From: an uncultured Coriobacteriaceae bacterium | Lineage (GTDB): Bacteria; Actinomycetota; Coriobacteriia; Coriobacteriales; Eggerthellaceae | Assembly (NCBI GenBank): GCA_937937585.1 | Contig: CALDCB010000011.1 | Span: 1-64,000, forward strand | DNA length: 64,000 nucleotides | Reading direction: 5' to 3' | Shown: in pieces, positions 1 through 8,400 of the stretch | Position numbering within the stretch: position 1 is the first letter of the stretch | How the letters are laid out: every line of letters starts with the position of its first letter | Notes under the pieces: model-generated | Seen by the model: only the letters and a program-made list of their open reading frames with translations | Database searches by the model: none | What the model was told of the DNA's origin: nothing | Program-made: the position numbers and the translations under genes

Positions 1-25
1 CGTGTTTGCGCAAATGGCAAACGTC

Positions 26-388
26 TTAGACACATGAACCCCAAGCGTTGATGTGGTGGCGCAGGAGCGCTCGGTTCTCCTTGACGACCATCATCGCCAC
101 CTCGTCGAAGCGGACCGGGGTGTCGGCGTAGTCGTCGCCGTTGCCGGCGAGCCACGTCGCCGCCAGCGCCTCGCGCAGCCCGCGCGCCCTGTGGGCCTCA
201 GGGAAGCCGTCCGTCCCGATCCGGACCGTGGCGTCGACGAACACCAGGGTCCCGTTCTCGTCAACCGCCACGAGGTCGATCCCGCCGATGCCCTCGGGCC
301 CCTGCCAGGCCTCGTCGACGATCTCGTAGCCCTTGCGCTCAAGGAAGGCCTTGACCGCGCCCATCGCCTTTTCCTTCATGTCGTTCAT
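26..388 (-). CDS. YraN/UPF0102-like nuclease-fold protein, active site degenerate
   Basis: A 120-residue protein with the layout of the YraN (UPF0102) family, predicted Holliday-junction-type nucleases of the PD-(D/E)XK fold. Seen: an N-terminal helix with GAVKAFLERKGYEIV, then GGIDLVAVDENGTLVFVDATVR, the position of the family core G-E-I-D-L-I...F-V-E-V-K. The Asp of IDLV is kept, but the usual Glu before it is Gly and the E-x-K pair reads D-A-T, so catalysis is doubtful. The start at 388 has an AAGGAG ribosome site (about 391-397 on the minus strand). It lies alone, divergent from the following genes, at the left edge of the accessory region. Family assignment is fairly secure; loss of activity is inference. 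Confidence 0.62.
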   Translation of the reverse strand: MNDMKEKAMGAVKAFLERKGYEIVDEAWQGPEGIGGIDLVAVDENGTLVFVDATVRIGTDGFPEAHRARGLREALAATWLAGNGDDYADTPVRFDEVAMMVVKENRALLRHHINAWGSCV

Positions 389-932
389 GTCTTGCTCCTT
401 AGACTCTGAGGCCCGCCCCTGTGGCGTGCCTTGCGTCGCGTGAGTCGCATGCAGCGCGGGCGTGCCGGCAAGGGAGGAAGCGAAGTCGGGCGTGGAAATA
501 GAAGTATCCCGACGTCAGTTTTTCGCGTTGTTCGCGCGCGCAGCGCATGGGGCGAAGAACCCGAAAAAGTGTCGCGGCCCTTGCGGGCCGCCTGCCGGCG
601 TGCGACCCTGCGCGTCCAAGGAGCGCCGGGGCGGGTTTCGGGTCGGAGGGGCGCAGACGTGCGGCATGGAATCGGGCATGGGCGCCGAGGCTTTGCGGGT
701 ATGGGATGCGGTCTGTCGACGGTTGCAGGGACGCTCAAGGGAATTGTCGGCGACGTCGCGGCGAGGACGGAGGCGGGCTCCCGAGTCGCGACGCTTCGGT
801 CCGAAACGGGACGGCGTTTCCCGCACCGCTTGCGGCCGATATGCGCACGGGACCGCTGGCGGCGAGGTGGCCCTCCATGCGGAACGGCTACGGTGCTGCG
901 CGACACGTCCGTTGAGAGAAAGAGGTAAGGCG
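389..932. other. 544-bp gap without a convincing gene; perfect hairpin
   Basis: I see no gene here. The open frames are GC-rich, Arg/Gly/Ala-rich and overlap in several frames, typical of non-coding high-GC DNA. A perfect inverted repeat GCGGCCC-TTGC-GGGCCGC lies at 574-591, without a T run, so it is not an obvious terminator. Its role is unknown; a nick site, protein site or element junction are all possible. Confidence 0.4.
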
Positions 933-1199
933 ATGCTGGGCTACGAAGAGAAGTTGGAGCGCATCGAGCTCATCGATGCCGTGTGCGATGCCGGGAGGCT
1001 GGCGAGGGGCCTTGACCAGCTGCTCGAGTCCCTGGCGCACGCCGACCAACTGGACCCGCTCGACGTCGAGGGGATCCTAGCCCTGAGGTCGATAAGCGAG
1101 AGGTGTGCAGATCGTATCTGCGACGCCATGCGCATCCTGGAGGCGCAGAACGAGGCCCTCTACGCCGAAGAGCGGGCCAAGGCCAAACCCCGCGAATAG
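933..1199 (+). CDS. small hypothetical helical protein (88 aa)
   Basis: Begins MLGYEEKLERIELIDAV and ends EERAKAKPRE. I chose the ATG at 933 because AGAGGTAAGG lies just upstream and because the frame extended upstream becomes Arg/Gly-rich low-quality sequence. The protein is acidic-helical, rich in Leu, Glu and Ala, with no Cys cluster or membrane segment. I do not recognise the family. It precedes the RHH gene by about 170 bp on the same strand and may be accessory to the element. Confidence 0.5.
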   Translation: MLGYEEKLERIELIDAVCDAGRLARGLDQLLESLAHADQLDPLDVEGILALRSISERCADRICDAMRILEAQNEALYAEERAKAKPRE

Positions 1200-1317
1200 C
1201 GACGAGTCGGAAGCTGCTTCATGACTCCGATCGGAGGCTTAGTCTGCCGCACGCCTTCGCATCGAGGCTGGAAAGCCGATGTCCCTCCATTCCCAGTGCC
1301 GCCCCGTGCCGCCGCGT

Positions 1318-1346
1318 TATAATGTTGCAAACGCATTTGTATTGCA
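1318..1346 (+). promoter_or_regulatory. promoter -10 and possible operator of the defence-like operon
   Basis: A perfect TATAAT lies at 1318-1323 without a good -35 upstream. Just downstream is an inverted repeat TGCAA-N11-TTGCA (1326-1346), before the ribosome site of the RHH gene. A small RHH regulator as first gene suggests autoregulation; this is inferred from position. Confidence 0.45.
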
Positions 1347-1367
1347 TTTCGAGCGATGGGAGCGCAG

Positions 1368-1580
1368 ATGCCCGACAGCTACAAGGAGCTCATCAAGAGC
1401 AACCCCGACGAGACCGAGATCAGGAGCTTCCTGGTGAACGGCGAACAGGTCTCCGTGACCCTGCGCATCCCAGACGCCCTGCGCGACGCGGCGAAGGAGG
1501 AGGCGGCCCTGCGGGGCATGAGCTTCTCGGCATTCGTGCGCACCTGCATGATCGAAGAGCTCGCGAAGAAGGGGGCATAG
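1368..1580 (+). CDS. ribbon-helix-helix (CopG/Arc-like) DNA-binding protein
   Basis: A 70-residue protein from the ATG at 1368, chosen because GGGAG (1358-1362) sits 5 nt before it; an ATG at 1356 would overlap that site. The C-terminal half, VSVTLRIPDALRDAAKEEAALRG...FSAFVRTCMIEEL, has the beta strand and two amphipathic helices of an RHH DNA-binding fold. Its stop is 4 nt before the helicase start, so the two are probably co-transcribed. Likely role: regulator of the operon through the repeat around 1326-1346. It could instead be the antitoxin-like partner of an unrecognised gene, but no small toxin is adjacent. Confidence 0.6.
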   Translation: MPDSYKELIKSNPDETEIRSFLVNGEQVSVTLRIPDALRDAAKEEAALRGMSFSAFVRTCMIEELAKKGA

Positions 1581-1584
1581 AGGC

Positions 1585-4500
1585 GTGAAGTCGCTAAGCA
1601 ACGTCGGCGCGGAGCGCCTGGGAGACGCCCTCGGCGAATCCATCGACGACGGCGCGAAGCTGTCGATAATCAGCTCGTATTTCACCGTGTTCGCCTACGG
1701 GGAGCTCAAAGAGGAGCTCTCCAAGGTCGACGAGGTGCGCTTCCTGTTCAGCGAGCCCACCTTCATCAAGCGCATGGCCGACTCGAAGGAGCCGCGCGAG
1801 TTCGAGGTAGCCCGCCGCGCGCGCGAGGTCGGCGTCGGCGGCTCGGGGCTCGAGCTCACGCTGCGCAACAACCTCAACCAGCGCGCGCTCGCCCGCGAAT
1901 GCGCCGAGTGGATCCGCGAGAAGGGCGTCTTCAAGTCCGCCAAGACGTCCGGCGCCATTCAGCCGGGCGGCACCTACGTGGTGGAGAACCCATCCGGCGA
2001 CGACCACGCCTTCATGGGCGCCGCCGCGAACTTCACGCAGGAGGGCCTCGGCTACGAGCGCCGTCCGGGAACCGTGACCTGCGTGAGCCATTTCGAGAAC
2101 GCGACCGAGGCCGTCGGCCTCAAGATGATGTTCGAGTCGGTCTGGGACAACCCCGCCATGGTCGAGGAGGTCACCGCGCAGGTGGCCGCCCAGGTCGAGA
2201 CGCTCTACCGCGAGAACCCGCCCGAGTTCATCTATTTCCTGACCCTGTACCACCTGTTCCGCGACTTCATGGAGGACGACGAGGACAACGGTATCCGCCC
2301 CGGCCTCAAGTTCGAGGAGTCCGTGGTCTGGAACAAGCTCTACGACTTCCAGAAGGACGCCGTCGTGGGCGCCATCCGCAAGCTGGAGAAGTACAAGGGC
2401 TGCATCATCGCCGACTCGGTGGGCCTGGGCAAGACCTACGAGGCGCTCGCCGTCATGAAGTACTACCAGGAGCGCAACGACCGCATCCTCGTGCTGTGCC
2501 CGAAGCGCCTGCGGGACAACTGGACCCTGTGGACGCAGGACAACGACGACCGCAACCCGCTGGCCGACGACCGCTTCAGCTACACGGTGCTCAACCACAC
2601 CGACCTGTCGCGCTACCACGGCATGAGCGGCGAGGTGGACCTCGAGCACCTGCGCTGGGGCCACTTCGACCTCCTCGTCATCGACGAGAGCCACAACTTC
2701 AGGAACAAGAGCACCGACGCGGACAAGACCGACCGCTACACGCGCCTCATCGAGGACGTCATCAAGTCGGGCCAGCGCACGAAGGTGCTCATGCTCTCTG
2801 CCACCCCGGTGAACAACCGCCTGCTCGACCTGCGAAACCAGATCGAGCTCATCACCGAGGGAGACGACGCGTACCTCGCCGACACCGATGGCATCCCCTC
2901 GATCACCCACGTGACGCGCGTCGCCCAGCAGAGGTTCAACGAGTGGAGCAAGCTCTCCGACGCCGAGCGCACGACCGAGAGCTTCGTGAACGCGGTGAAC
3001 GCCGACTACTTCAAGCTGCTCGACGTGCTGACCATCGCGCGCAGCCGCAAGCACATCACGAAGTACTACGGCGCCGCGAGCGGTACCTTCCCGGCGCGCC
3101 GGCCGCCCCTGTCGTTTCAGACGCCCATCGACCTGAAAGGCGAGCTGCCGCCGATCGCCGTGCTCAACGACATGATCGCCCAGCTCACGTTCGCCCAGTA
3201 CCAGGTGCTCTCCTACGTGCGCGCCGACCAGCGCCGCAAATACGAGGACCGCTACGGGGACACGTGGGGCAAGGACTTCGAGAGCCAGGTCCACCGCACG
3301 ACGGCGGTGGCCAACCTCATGCGCGTCAACGTCCTCAAGCGCATGGAGTCCTCCGTGAACAGCTTCCGCATCACGCTGCGACGAATCCTCGACGGCTGCG
3401 TCGACCTGCGCGCGAGGCTCGACGCCGACGCGTCGGGGGTCGCCTACGGCACCGAGGGCCTCGAGGACGGGTTCGACGACGACGATGCCGAGGAGTTCGA
3501 GGCCGGCGGCAAGGTGCGAGTCGACCTGCGAGACGTCGACGCCCTGCGCCTGGGCCAGGACCTCGACTTCGACATCCAGGTGCTCCGGGCCCTGCTAACC
3601 TATGCCGACGCGGTGACGCCCGAGCGCGACGCCAAGCTCGTGAAGCTGCGCGACTTCATCGCGGGCAAGGTCAGCGAGCCGTACAACCCCGGCAACCGCA
3701 AGGTGCTGGTGTTCAGCGCGTTCGCCGACACGACGGCGTACCTTTTCGAGCAGCTGGCGCCCTGGCTGAAGCGTGAGCTCGGAATCGAGTGCGCCGAGGT
3801 GGCGGGCAGCTCCAACCGGACCTACTCGCTGAAGCTTCCCAGGACCACCTTCGAGAACATCCTCGCGAGGTTCTCTCCCGTCTCAAAGGAGCTGCCGGAG
3901 AGCCAGCGGGAGCTCGGCGAGATCGACGTTGTCTTCGCGACGGACTGCATCTCCGAGGGCCAGAACCTGCAGGACTGCGACTGCCTGGTGAACTACGACA
4001 TCCACTGGAACCCCGTGCGTATCATCCAGCGCTTCGGCCGCATCGACCGCCTGGGATCGAAGAACCCCCAGATCCAGCTGGTCGACTTCTGGCCGGACAT
4101 CGCGCTCGACGAGTACATCCAGCTCGAGGGCCGCGTGAAGGGGCGCATGGCGCTGCTCGACGCGTCGGCCACCGGCGAGGAGAACGTGCTGGAGGCCAAG
4201 GGCAATGGAGAGATGAACGACCTCAAGTACCGTCGCCGGCAGCTCCAGCAGCTCAAGAGCGAGGTACTCGACCTCGAGGACATCTCGGGCGGCATCTCGA
4301 TCACGGATTTCGCCTTCGACGACTTCCGCGTGGAGCTCCAGCGCTACGCCAAGGAGCATCCCGGCGCGTTGGAGAACTCGCCGGCGGGACTGCACGCCGT
4401 GGCCCCCATCCCCGACGAGCTTCGCAGCGACGTGAAGCCAGGCGTGGTCTTCTGCCTCAAGCAGAACGACGAGGGCAACGATCCCAGGGACACGAACCCC

Positions 4501-4830
4501 GTCTTCCCGTACTACGTGGTGTACGTGTCGGCCGACGGCGAGGTCATGACGAAGCACACCCAGCCCAAGCCGGCGCTCGACATCATGCGCGCCGTCTGCT
4601 CTGGGCATCCCGAGCCCATCGCCGAGCTGTGCCGCGAGTTCAACCGCGAGACTCGCGACGGGACGAGGATGGACGCCTACACCGACCTGCTTGACGATGT
4701 CGTTTCGGCCATCACCGGAACGCAGCAGGACAAAGGCATCGAGAGCCTGTTCAGCCTGGGAGAGGTCGGCAGCGGCACCGTCATGGGCTTCAACGACTAC
4801 TCGTTGGCATGTTTCGCGGTGCTGCGATGA
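1585..4830 (+). CDS. PLD-like domain plus SNF2-type superfamily 2 helicase
   Basis: A 1081-residue protein. Residues about 1-190 look like a phospholipase D-type nuclease fold: a late GAAANFT resembles the G-S-x-x-N element, but the H-x-K of a catalytic HKD motif is not seen. The helicase core follows: Walker A GLGKT (280-284), DESH box (367-370), SAT (405-407) and arginine-finger motif QRFGRIDR (815-822), the order of RapA/SNF2-like ATPases. The start is GTG at 1585 with AAGGGGG upstream, 4 nt after the RHH gene; its TGA overlaps the next ATG. Predicted role: ATP-driven DNA remodelling or translocation in a defence operon. DISARM helicases are a distant comparison, but other DISARM genes are absent. 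Confidence 0.78.
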   Translation: MKSLSNVGAERLGDALGESIDDGAKLSIISSYFTVFAYGELKEELSKVDEVRFLFSEPTFIKRMADSKEPREFEVARRAREVGVGGSGLELTLRNNLNQRALARECAEWIREKGVFKSAKTSGAIQPGGTYVVENPSGDDHAFMGAAANFTQEGLGYERRPGTVTCVSHFENATEAVGLKMMFESVWDNPAMVEEVTAQVAAQVETLYRENPPEFIYFLTLYHLFRDFMEDDEDNGIRPGLKFEESVVWNKLYDFQKDAVVGAIRKLEKYKGCIIADSVGLGKTYEALAVMKYYQERNDRILVLCPKRLRDNWTLWTQDNDDRNPLADDRFSYTVLNHTDLSRYHGMSGEVDLEHLRWGHFDLLVIDESHNFRNKSTDADKTDRYTRLIEDVIKSGQRTKVLMLSATPVNNRLLDLRNQIELITEGDDAYLADTDGIPSITHVTRVAQQRFNEWSKLSDAERTTESFVNAVNADYFKLLDVLTIARSRKHITKYYGAASGTFPARRPPLSFQTPIDLKGELPPIAVLNDMIAQLTFAQYQVLSYVRADQRRKYEDRYGDTWGKDFESQVHRTTAVANLMRVNVLKRMESSVNSFRITLRRILDGCVDLRARLDADASGVAYGTEGLEDGFDDDDAEEFEAGGKVRVDLRDVDALRLGQDLDFDIQVLRALLTYADAVTPERDAKLVKLRDFIAGKVSEPYNPGNRKVLVFSAFADTTAYLFEQLAPWLKRELGIECAEVAGSSNRTYSLKLPRTTFENILARFSPVSKELPESQRELGEIDVVFATDCISEGQNLQDCDCLVNYDIHWNPVRIIQRFGRIDRLGSKNPQIQLVDFWPDIALDEYIQLEGRVKGRMALLDASATGEENVLEAKGNGEMNDLKYRRRQLQQLKSEVLDLEDISGGISITDFAFDDFRVELQRYAKEHPGALENSPAGLHAVAPIPDELRSDVKPGVVFCLKQNDEGNDPRDTNPVFPYYVVYVSADGEVMTKHTQPKPALDIMRAVCSGHPEPIAELCREFNRETRDGTRMDAYTDLLDDVVSAITGTQQDKGIESLFSLGEVGSGTVMGFNDYSLACFAVLR

Positions 4831-5609
4831 GCGGCGTCGACTGGAACGGAATCCTGCGCCTACCCGAAGCGGCGCTCGCGGGATGCCGCCGCATTCCCAA
4901 GACGGTGCTCGTCAAGCAGGCCATGCTCACCAAGACCGAGCAGAAAAGGCTCGACAAGGTCGCGCGCCTCGAGCACTTCGCCACGGTCCAGAAGTCCACA
5001 ACGCGCATCCCGCCGTACGAGGACGACGAGCGCAACGTGCAGAGCGTCGTCTTCCTTCGTTGCGAGATGACAGCCGGGACCATGGCGGTGGCCGAAGTGG
5101 CGGAGCTCGTGCACAAGTGCTTCCCGAACCCGACGGTGCTCCTGGTCGAGGCGGGCGGCTGCGCGTGCATATCGGTCGCCCTCACGCGGAGGAGCCAGGC
5201 CGAGCAGGGCGCGACGGTCGTCAACCGAATCGAGTCGACGGGCGCGTTCGATCCTGGCCGTTCAGAATATGCGGACTTCCTAGGCGCGCTGGCATTCGGG
5301 CGGCTCTCGCAGGGCGACCTCTGGGAGTACCTGGTCGACCTGTCGCGCACCGTAGCGCTGTCCCGCGCGATCGGCGGCCTGGGGTTCTACCCCGTATGCC
5401 CCGCTCGAGACCGGGAAAAGCTGATCGCCCTCACGTCGCGCTACGATGAGATGGGAGCCTCCGTCAAGCGGCTGAAGGAGCAGCGGCGGTCGAAGGACAT
5501 AACGCTCAACGAGTCCGCGAAGCTGAGGATGGAAATGAAGGAAGAGGAGCGACGCCTGAGGGCGGTCGCCGATGAGATAAAGGAGATCTGCAATGGCCGT
5601 TCTAGATGA
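4827..5609 (+). CDS. DUF4391 domain protein
   Basis: A 260-residue protein starting at ATG 4827, coupled to the helicase by a 4-bp ATGA overlap. The pattern IPKTVLVKQAMLTKTEQKRL near the start, a central TTRIPP and EIKV-like strand, and a long charged C-terminal helix (about 200-255) fit DUF4391, a family found beside helicases and type III methylase/nuclease genes. No catalytic motif is evident and the biochemical role is unknown. The C-terminal coiled helix suggests protein-protein contact, perhaps linking the helicase to the Mod/Res proteins; this is inference from position. Confidence 0.6.
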   Translation: MSGVDWNGILRLPEAALAGCRRIPKTVLVKQAMLTKTEQKRLDKVARLEHFATVQKSTTRIPPYEDDERNVQSVVFLRCEMTAGTMAVAEVAELVHKCFPNPTVLLVEAGGCACISVALTRRSQAEQGATVVNRIESTGAFDPGRSEYADFLGALAFGRLSQGDLWEYLVDLSRTVALSRAIGGLGFYPVCPARDREKLIALTSRYDEMGASVKRLKEQRRSKDITLNESAKLRMEMKEEERRLRAVADEIKEICNGRSR

Positions 5610-6387
5610 GTATATTTTGCGAGCGGCGCGCCTTTTGAGTGGTGCTGCAGATGAGGATGTTGATGCGCTCTGCCGTGAAATCATGCAGGTCTTCGACCTC
5701 GACTACACTAACCCCGAGGCTTTACAATATATCAATTCCTCAAGCTCATTTCGCTACTCGAAAAGCGACCTAGGGATGATTCTCCAGAAGCTGCGCCTAA
5801 AGCGGGAAGACTCAGACGACAAAGCGTTCGGTGCCGCATTCTGCGCAACTATAACGCAGCATATCAGGAGGCTGGAGCAAGCTCTTGAAGAGGGCGTGAA
5901 AGACGACGAGCTCAAAGCCGTATACGACTCAATCGACTACGTCTACGCAAACGCGAGGGGCTACGACTCCTACACGGACGGACTAGCCTCCTATTCCTAT
6001 GGGTCTTCCAATCGCAATGATTTCAACGATGAACAGACGCAACTACGTATCGACAAACTGAAGCATTTCCGTGATGAGGAGCTCCGTAAGCTGAAAATCG
6101 CCGAAGCGCAGGGCGCTAGCGTCAGCCTCACGGCATCCGCCACGAGCAACGTACAGGTCACGGTTGAGACGGCCTTTGAGCAAATTGATAAATTGCCGGA
6201 GACGACGCTTTCTGATGATGACAAGACGCTGCTCAAAGGAATGATCGGCGATCTCAACACGAAAGACAAAAGTAAACGGGACAGCAAGCTTAGCAAACTC
6301 CAGAGCTGGCTTGCCGACAAGGGCACCGACGTTTTTATTGCCGCCATGCCCTATGTCGTCCAATTGATTAAATCGCAATTTTCTTAG
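5593..6387 (+). CDS. unrecognised protein inside the defence-like operon
   Basis: A 264-residue protein; its ATG at 5593 overlaps the DUF4391 gene by 17 nt and has AAGGAG at 5580-5585. It is mostly helical: an acidic N-terminal half (MAVLDEYILRAARLL...), a Tyr/Ser/Asn-rich middle (about 115-140), and a C-terminal region with LSDDDKTLLKGMIGDL, a Lys-rich helix, and a short hydrophobic end (AMPYVVQLIKSQ). I recognise no family. The base composition is more AT-rich than the helicase, as if acquired separately. Being embedded and translationally coupled between DUF4391 and Mod argues for a role in the same system, perhaps an effector or regulator. Confidence 0.65.
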   Translation: MAVLDEYILRAARLLSGAADEDVDALCREIMQVFDLDYTNPEALQYINSSSSFRYSKSDLGMILQKLRLKREDSDDKAFGAAFCATITQHIRRLEQALEEGVKDDELKAVYDSIDYVYANARGYDSYTDGLASYSYGSSNRNDFNDEQTQLRIDKLKHFRDEELRKLKIAEAQGASVSLTASATSNVQVTVETAFEQIDKLPETTLSDDDKTLLKGMIGDLNTKDKSKRDSKLSKLQSWLADKGTDVFIAAMPYVVQLIKSQFS

Positions 6388-6398
6388 GAGGAGACCTC

Positions 6399-8399
6399 GT
6401 GAGCGAGATACAGAAGATGAATCTTGAATCGGAGAGCCTTGTTGATGATCGTCTGAGCAAGCTCAAGGAATTAATGCCCGAGGTGTTCTCCGAGAGCGGA
6501 ATCGACTTCGATAAACTTAGGCTCGAACTCGGCGACAATATCGACGAGGGCCAGGAGCGCTATGCGTTTACGTGGCCAGGCAAGACCGATGCCATCCGCC
6601 AGTCGCAGACCGCGAGCACCGCCACGCTTCGCCCGCGCCCCGAGAAGAGCCGCGGCCGCGATGGCAAGGACGGCTCCTTCGACTCCGATAACATCTACAT
6701 CGAGGGCGACAACCTCGAAGTGCTGAAACTCCTGCAGCGCGGCTACCACGGCAAGGTCAAAATGATCTATATCGACCCACCTTACAATACGGGCGGCGAT
6801 TTCGTGTACAAGGACTCTTTTGGCCAAACCATCGCCGATTACCGCGAGCAAGCCGGACTGACCGGACAATCGAACTCCAAGTCGGACGGGCGCTTTCACG
6901 CTAATTGGTGCTCAATGATCTATCCCCGCCTTAAGCTAGCTCGTGAGCTTCTTAGGCCTGACGGAATACTCGTCGCCAGCATCGATGAAAACGAGAGAAC
7001 GAACCTTCAGTCCCTGCTCAATGAGGTGTTTGGCGAGCAAAACTTCGCTGGCGAGATCGTGTGGAAGAATAGCAGCAAAAACGACCAAGCGTACATTTCC
7101 ATGCAGCATGAGTACATGCTGGTTTACGTGAAGGACAAAGGGGTAAATTCTGGCGAGTGGACCGAGCGCAAAGAGGGCTTGGAGGAAATCTACTCCGCGT
7201 TCGATAAGCTTCGCGAAAAGCATGGGGACGACTGGAAGGCAATTCACAAAGCCGCTCTCGATTGGTACAAGCAATTCCCGCCATCAAATCCCATATTTGG
7301 CAGCAAGCACTATTCCTGGATGGACGAAAGGGGCGTTTATTTCCCCTCTGATATATCAGGCCCAAATGACGGACAGTATGTTTACGATGTCGTGCATCCG
7401 ATTACGAATAGAGTATGCAAAATGCCTTCGACCGGTTGGCGATATCCCAAAGACGAAATGGAGCGAAGGGTATCGGAAGGGCTCGTTCATTTTGGCGACG
7501 ATGAAACCACAGCCCCAAACAATAAGACCTATCTAAAGAGCACCGAGCTCCAAAGCTTGACTTCGATGCTATACCAAGATGGCCGAGCCGCATCGAAAAG
7601 GCTCGAAACCCTGTTCGGTAGCAAGGTGTTTAGCAATCCTAAAGATGATAGGGTTCTTCAGCGCCTGATGAGTGCCTTTGGGATTCAGAATGAAGACATT
7701 GTTCTCGATTTCTTCTCTGGCTCCGGCACTACCGCCGAGGCAGTTGAGCGATTTAATATTGGGGACTTTTGCGCAAAATGGATCATGGTCCAGCTTCCGG
7801 AGAACCTTGAAGACAATCTTCGCACGGCAAAGGGTACAAATAAAAAGATAACTAAGAATGCCATCACCTATCTAAAGGGCAGGCAGCTTGACCCTGCGCT
7901 TACCAATCTGGCAGAAGAGCGTTTGCGCCTAACTGGCAACGCCATCAAAGCCGAGCTCGTCGAATCCAATCGTCAGCTCGAACTTGGCGAAGAACCCAAA
8001 CGCCTCCCCGATATCGGTTTCCGCGTCTTCGAGCTTGACGACTCCGGAATTGAGAAGCCGGAACCCGCTCAACTCGTACTCGACGTAGTGAAGTCCGATC
8101 GTTCTGAACTCGATATCGTTTTCGAGATGATGCTTAAATGGGGCCTCGAGCTCACGCTGCCCGTTGAAAAATCCGACGCCGCTGGCTATCCCATCTGGTC
8201 CGTCGCTTGCGACGAGCTCGTCTGCTGTATGTCCCGAGGCCTCACCATCGAGGCGCTCGAGGCCATCGCCGACATGGAACCCAGACGCGTGCTCATCCTT
8301 GATTCCATCCTCGACGACACCCTCAAGCTCAACGCCGTGCAGATCTTCAAGCACGCCGGCGAGCGCATGGGTTGCGAGATCGAACTGAGGACGGTCTAG
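6399..8399 (+). CDS. type III R-M modification subunit (adenine-N6 methyltransferase)
   Basis: A 666-residue beta-class amino-methyltransferase. DPPY is at 126-129 (catalytic, flips out adenine) and the AdoMet-binding FSGSG at 439-443. Between them, about 200-420, is the target-recognition region. The order and length fit type III Mod proteins, which methylate one strand of an asymmetric site. The GTG at 6399 follows AGGAGGAG. The middle third (about 7.05-7.75 kb) is visibly more AT-rich than both ends, consistent with exchange of the recognition domain. Together with the next gene it should form a Mod/Res complex; the specificity cannot be read from sequence. Confidence 0.9.
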   Translation: MSEIQKMNLESESLVDDRLSKLKELMPEVFSESGIDFDKLRLELGDNIDEGQERYAFTWPGKTDAIRQSQTASTATLRPRPEKSRGRDGKDGSFDSDNIYIEGDNLEVLKLLQRGYHGKVKMIYIDPPYNTGGDFVYKDSFGQTIADYREQAGLTGQSNSKSDGRFHANWCSMIYPRLKLARELLRPDGILVASIDENERTNLQSLLNEVFGEQNFAGEIVWKNSSKNDQAYISMQHEYMLVYVKDKGVNSGEWTERKEGLEEIYSAFDKLREKHGDDWKAIHKAALDWYKQFPPSNPIFGSKHYSWMDERGVYFPSDISGPNDGQYVYDVVHPITNRVCKMPSTGWRYPKDEMERRVSEGLVHFGDDETTAPNNKTYLKSTELQSLTSMLYQDGRAASKRLETLFGSKVFSNPKDDRVLQRLMSAFGIQNEDIVLDFFSGSGTTAEAVERFNIGDFCAKWIMVQLPENLEDNLRTAKGTNKKITKNAITYLKGRQLDPALTNLAEERLRLTGNAIKAELVESNRQLELGEEPKRLPDIGFRVFELDDSGIEKPEPAQLVLDVVKSDRSELDIVFEMMLKWGLELTLPVEKSDAAGYPIWSVACDELVCCMSRGLTIEALEAIADMEPRRVLILDSILDDTLKLNAVQIFKHAGERMGCEIELRTV

Positions 8400-8400
8400 C

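Noticed and set aside
462..932. N-terminal extension of the 88-residue protein or separate genes in this gap
   Set aside because: Arg/Gly/Ala-rich, open in several frames at once and without a ribosome site; treated as non-coding.
1594..3294. 566-residue open frame on the minus strand
   Set aside because: It lies opposite the helicase gene, is rich in Val, Leu, Gly, Ala and Asp in a repetitive way, and has no motif; a shadow of high-GC coding DNA.
1585..4830. DISARM or BREX system
   Set aside because: A SNF2-like helicase and methyltransferase are present, but DISARM drmA, drmB and drmC and BREX pglZ, brxC and brxL are not seen.
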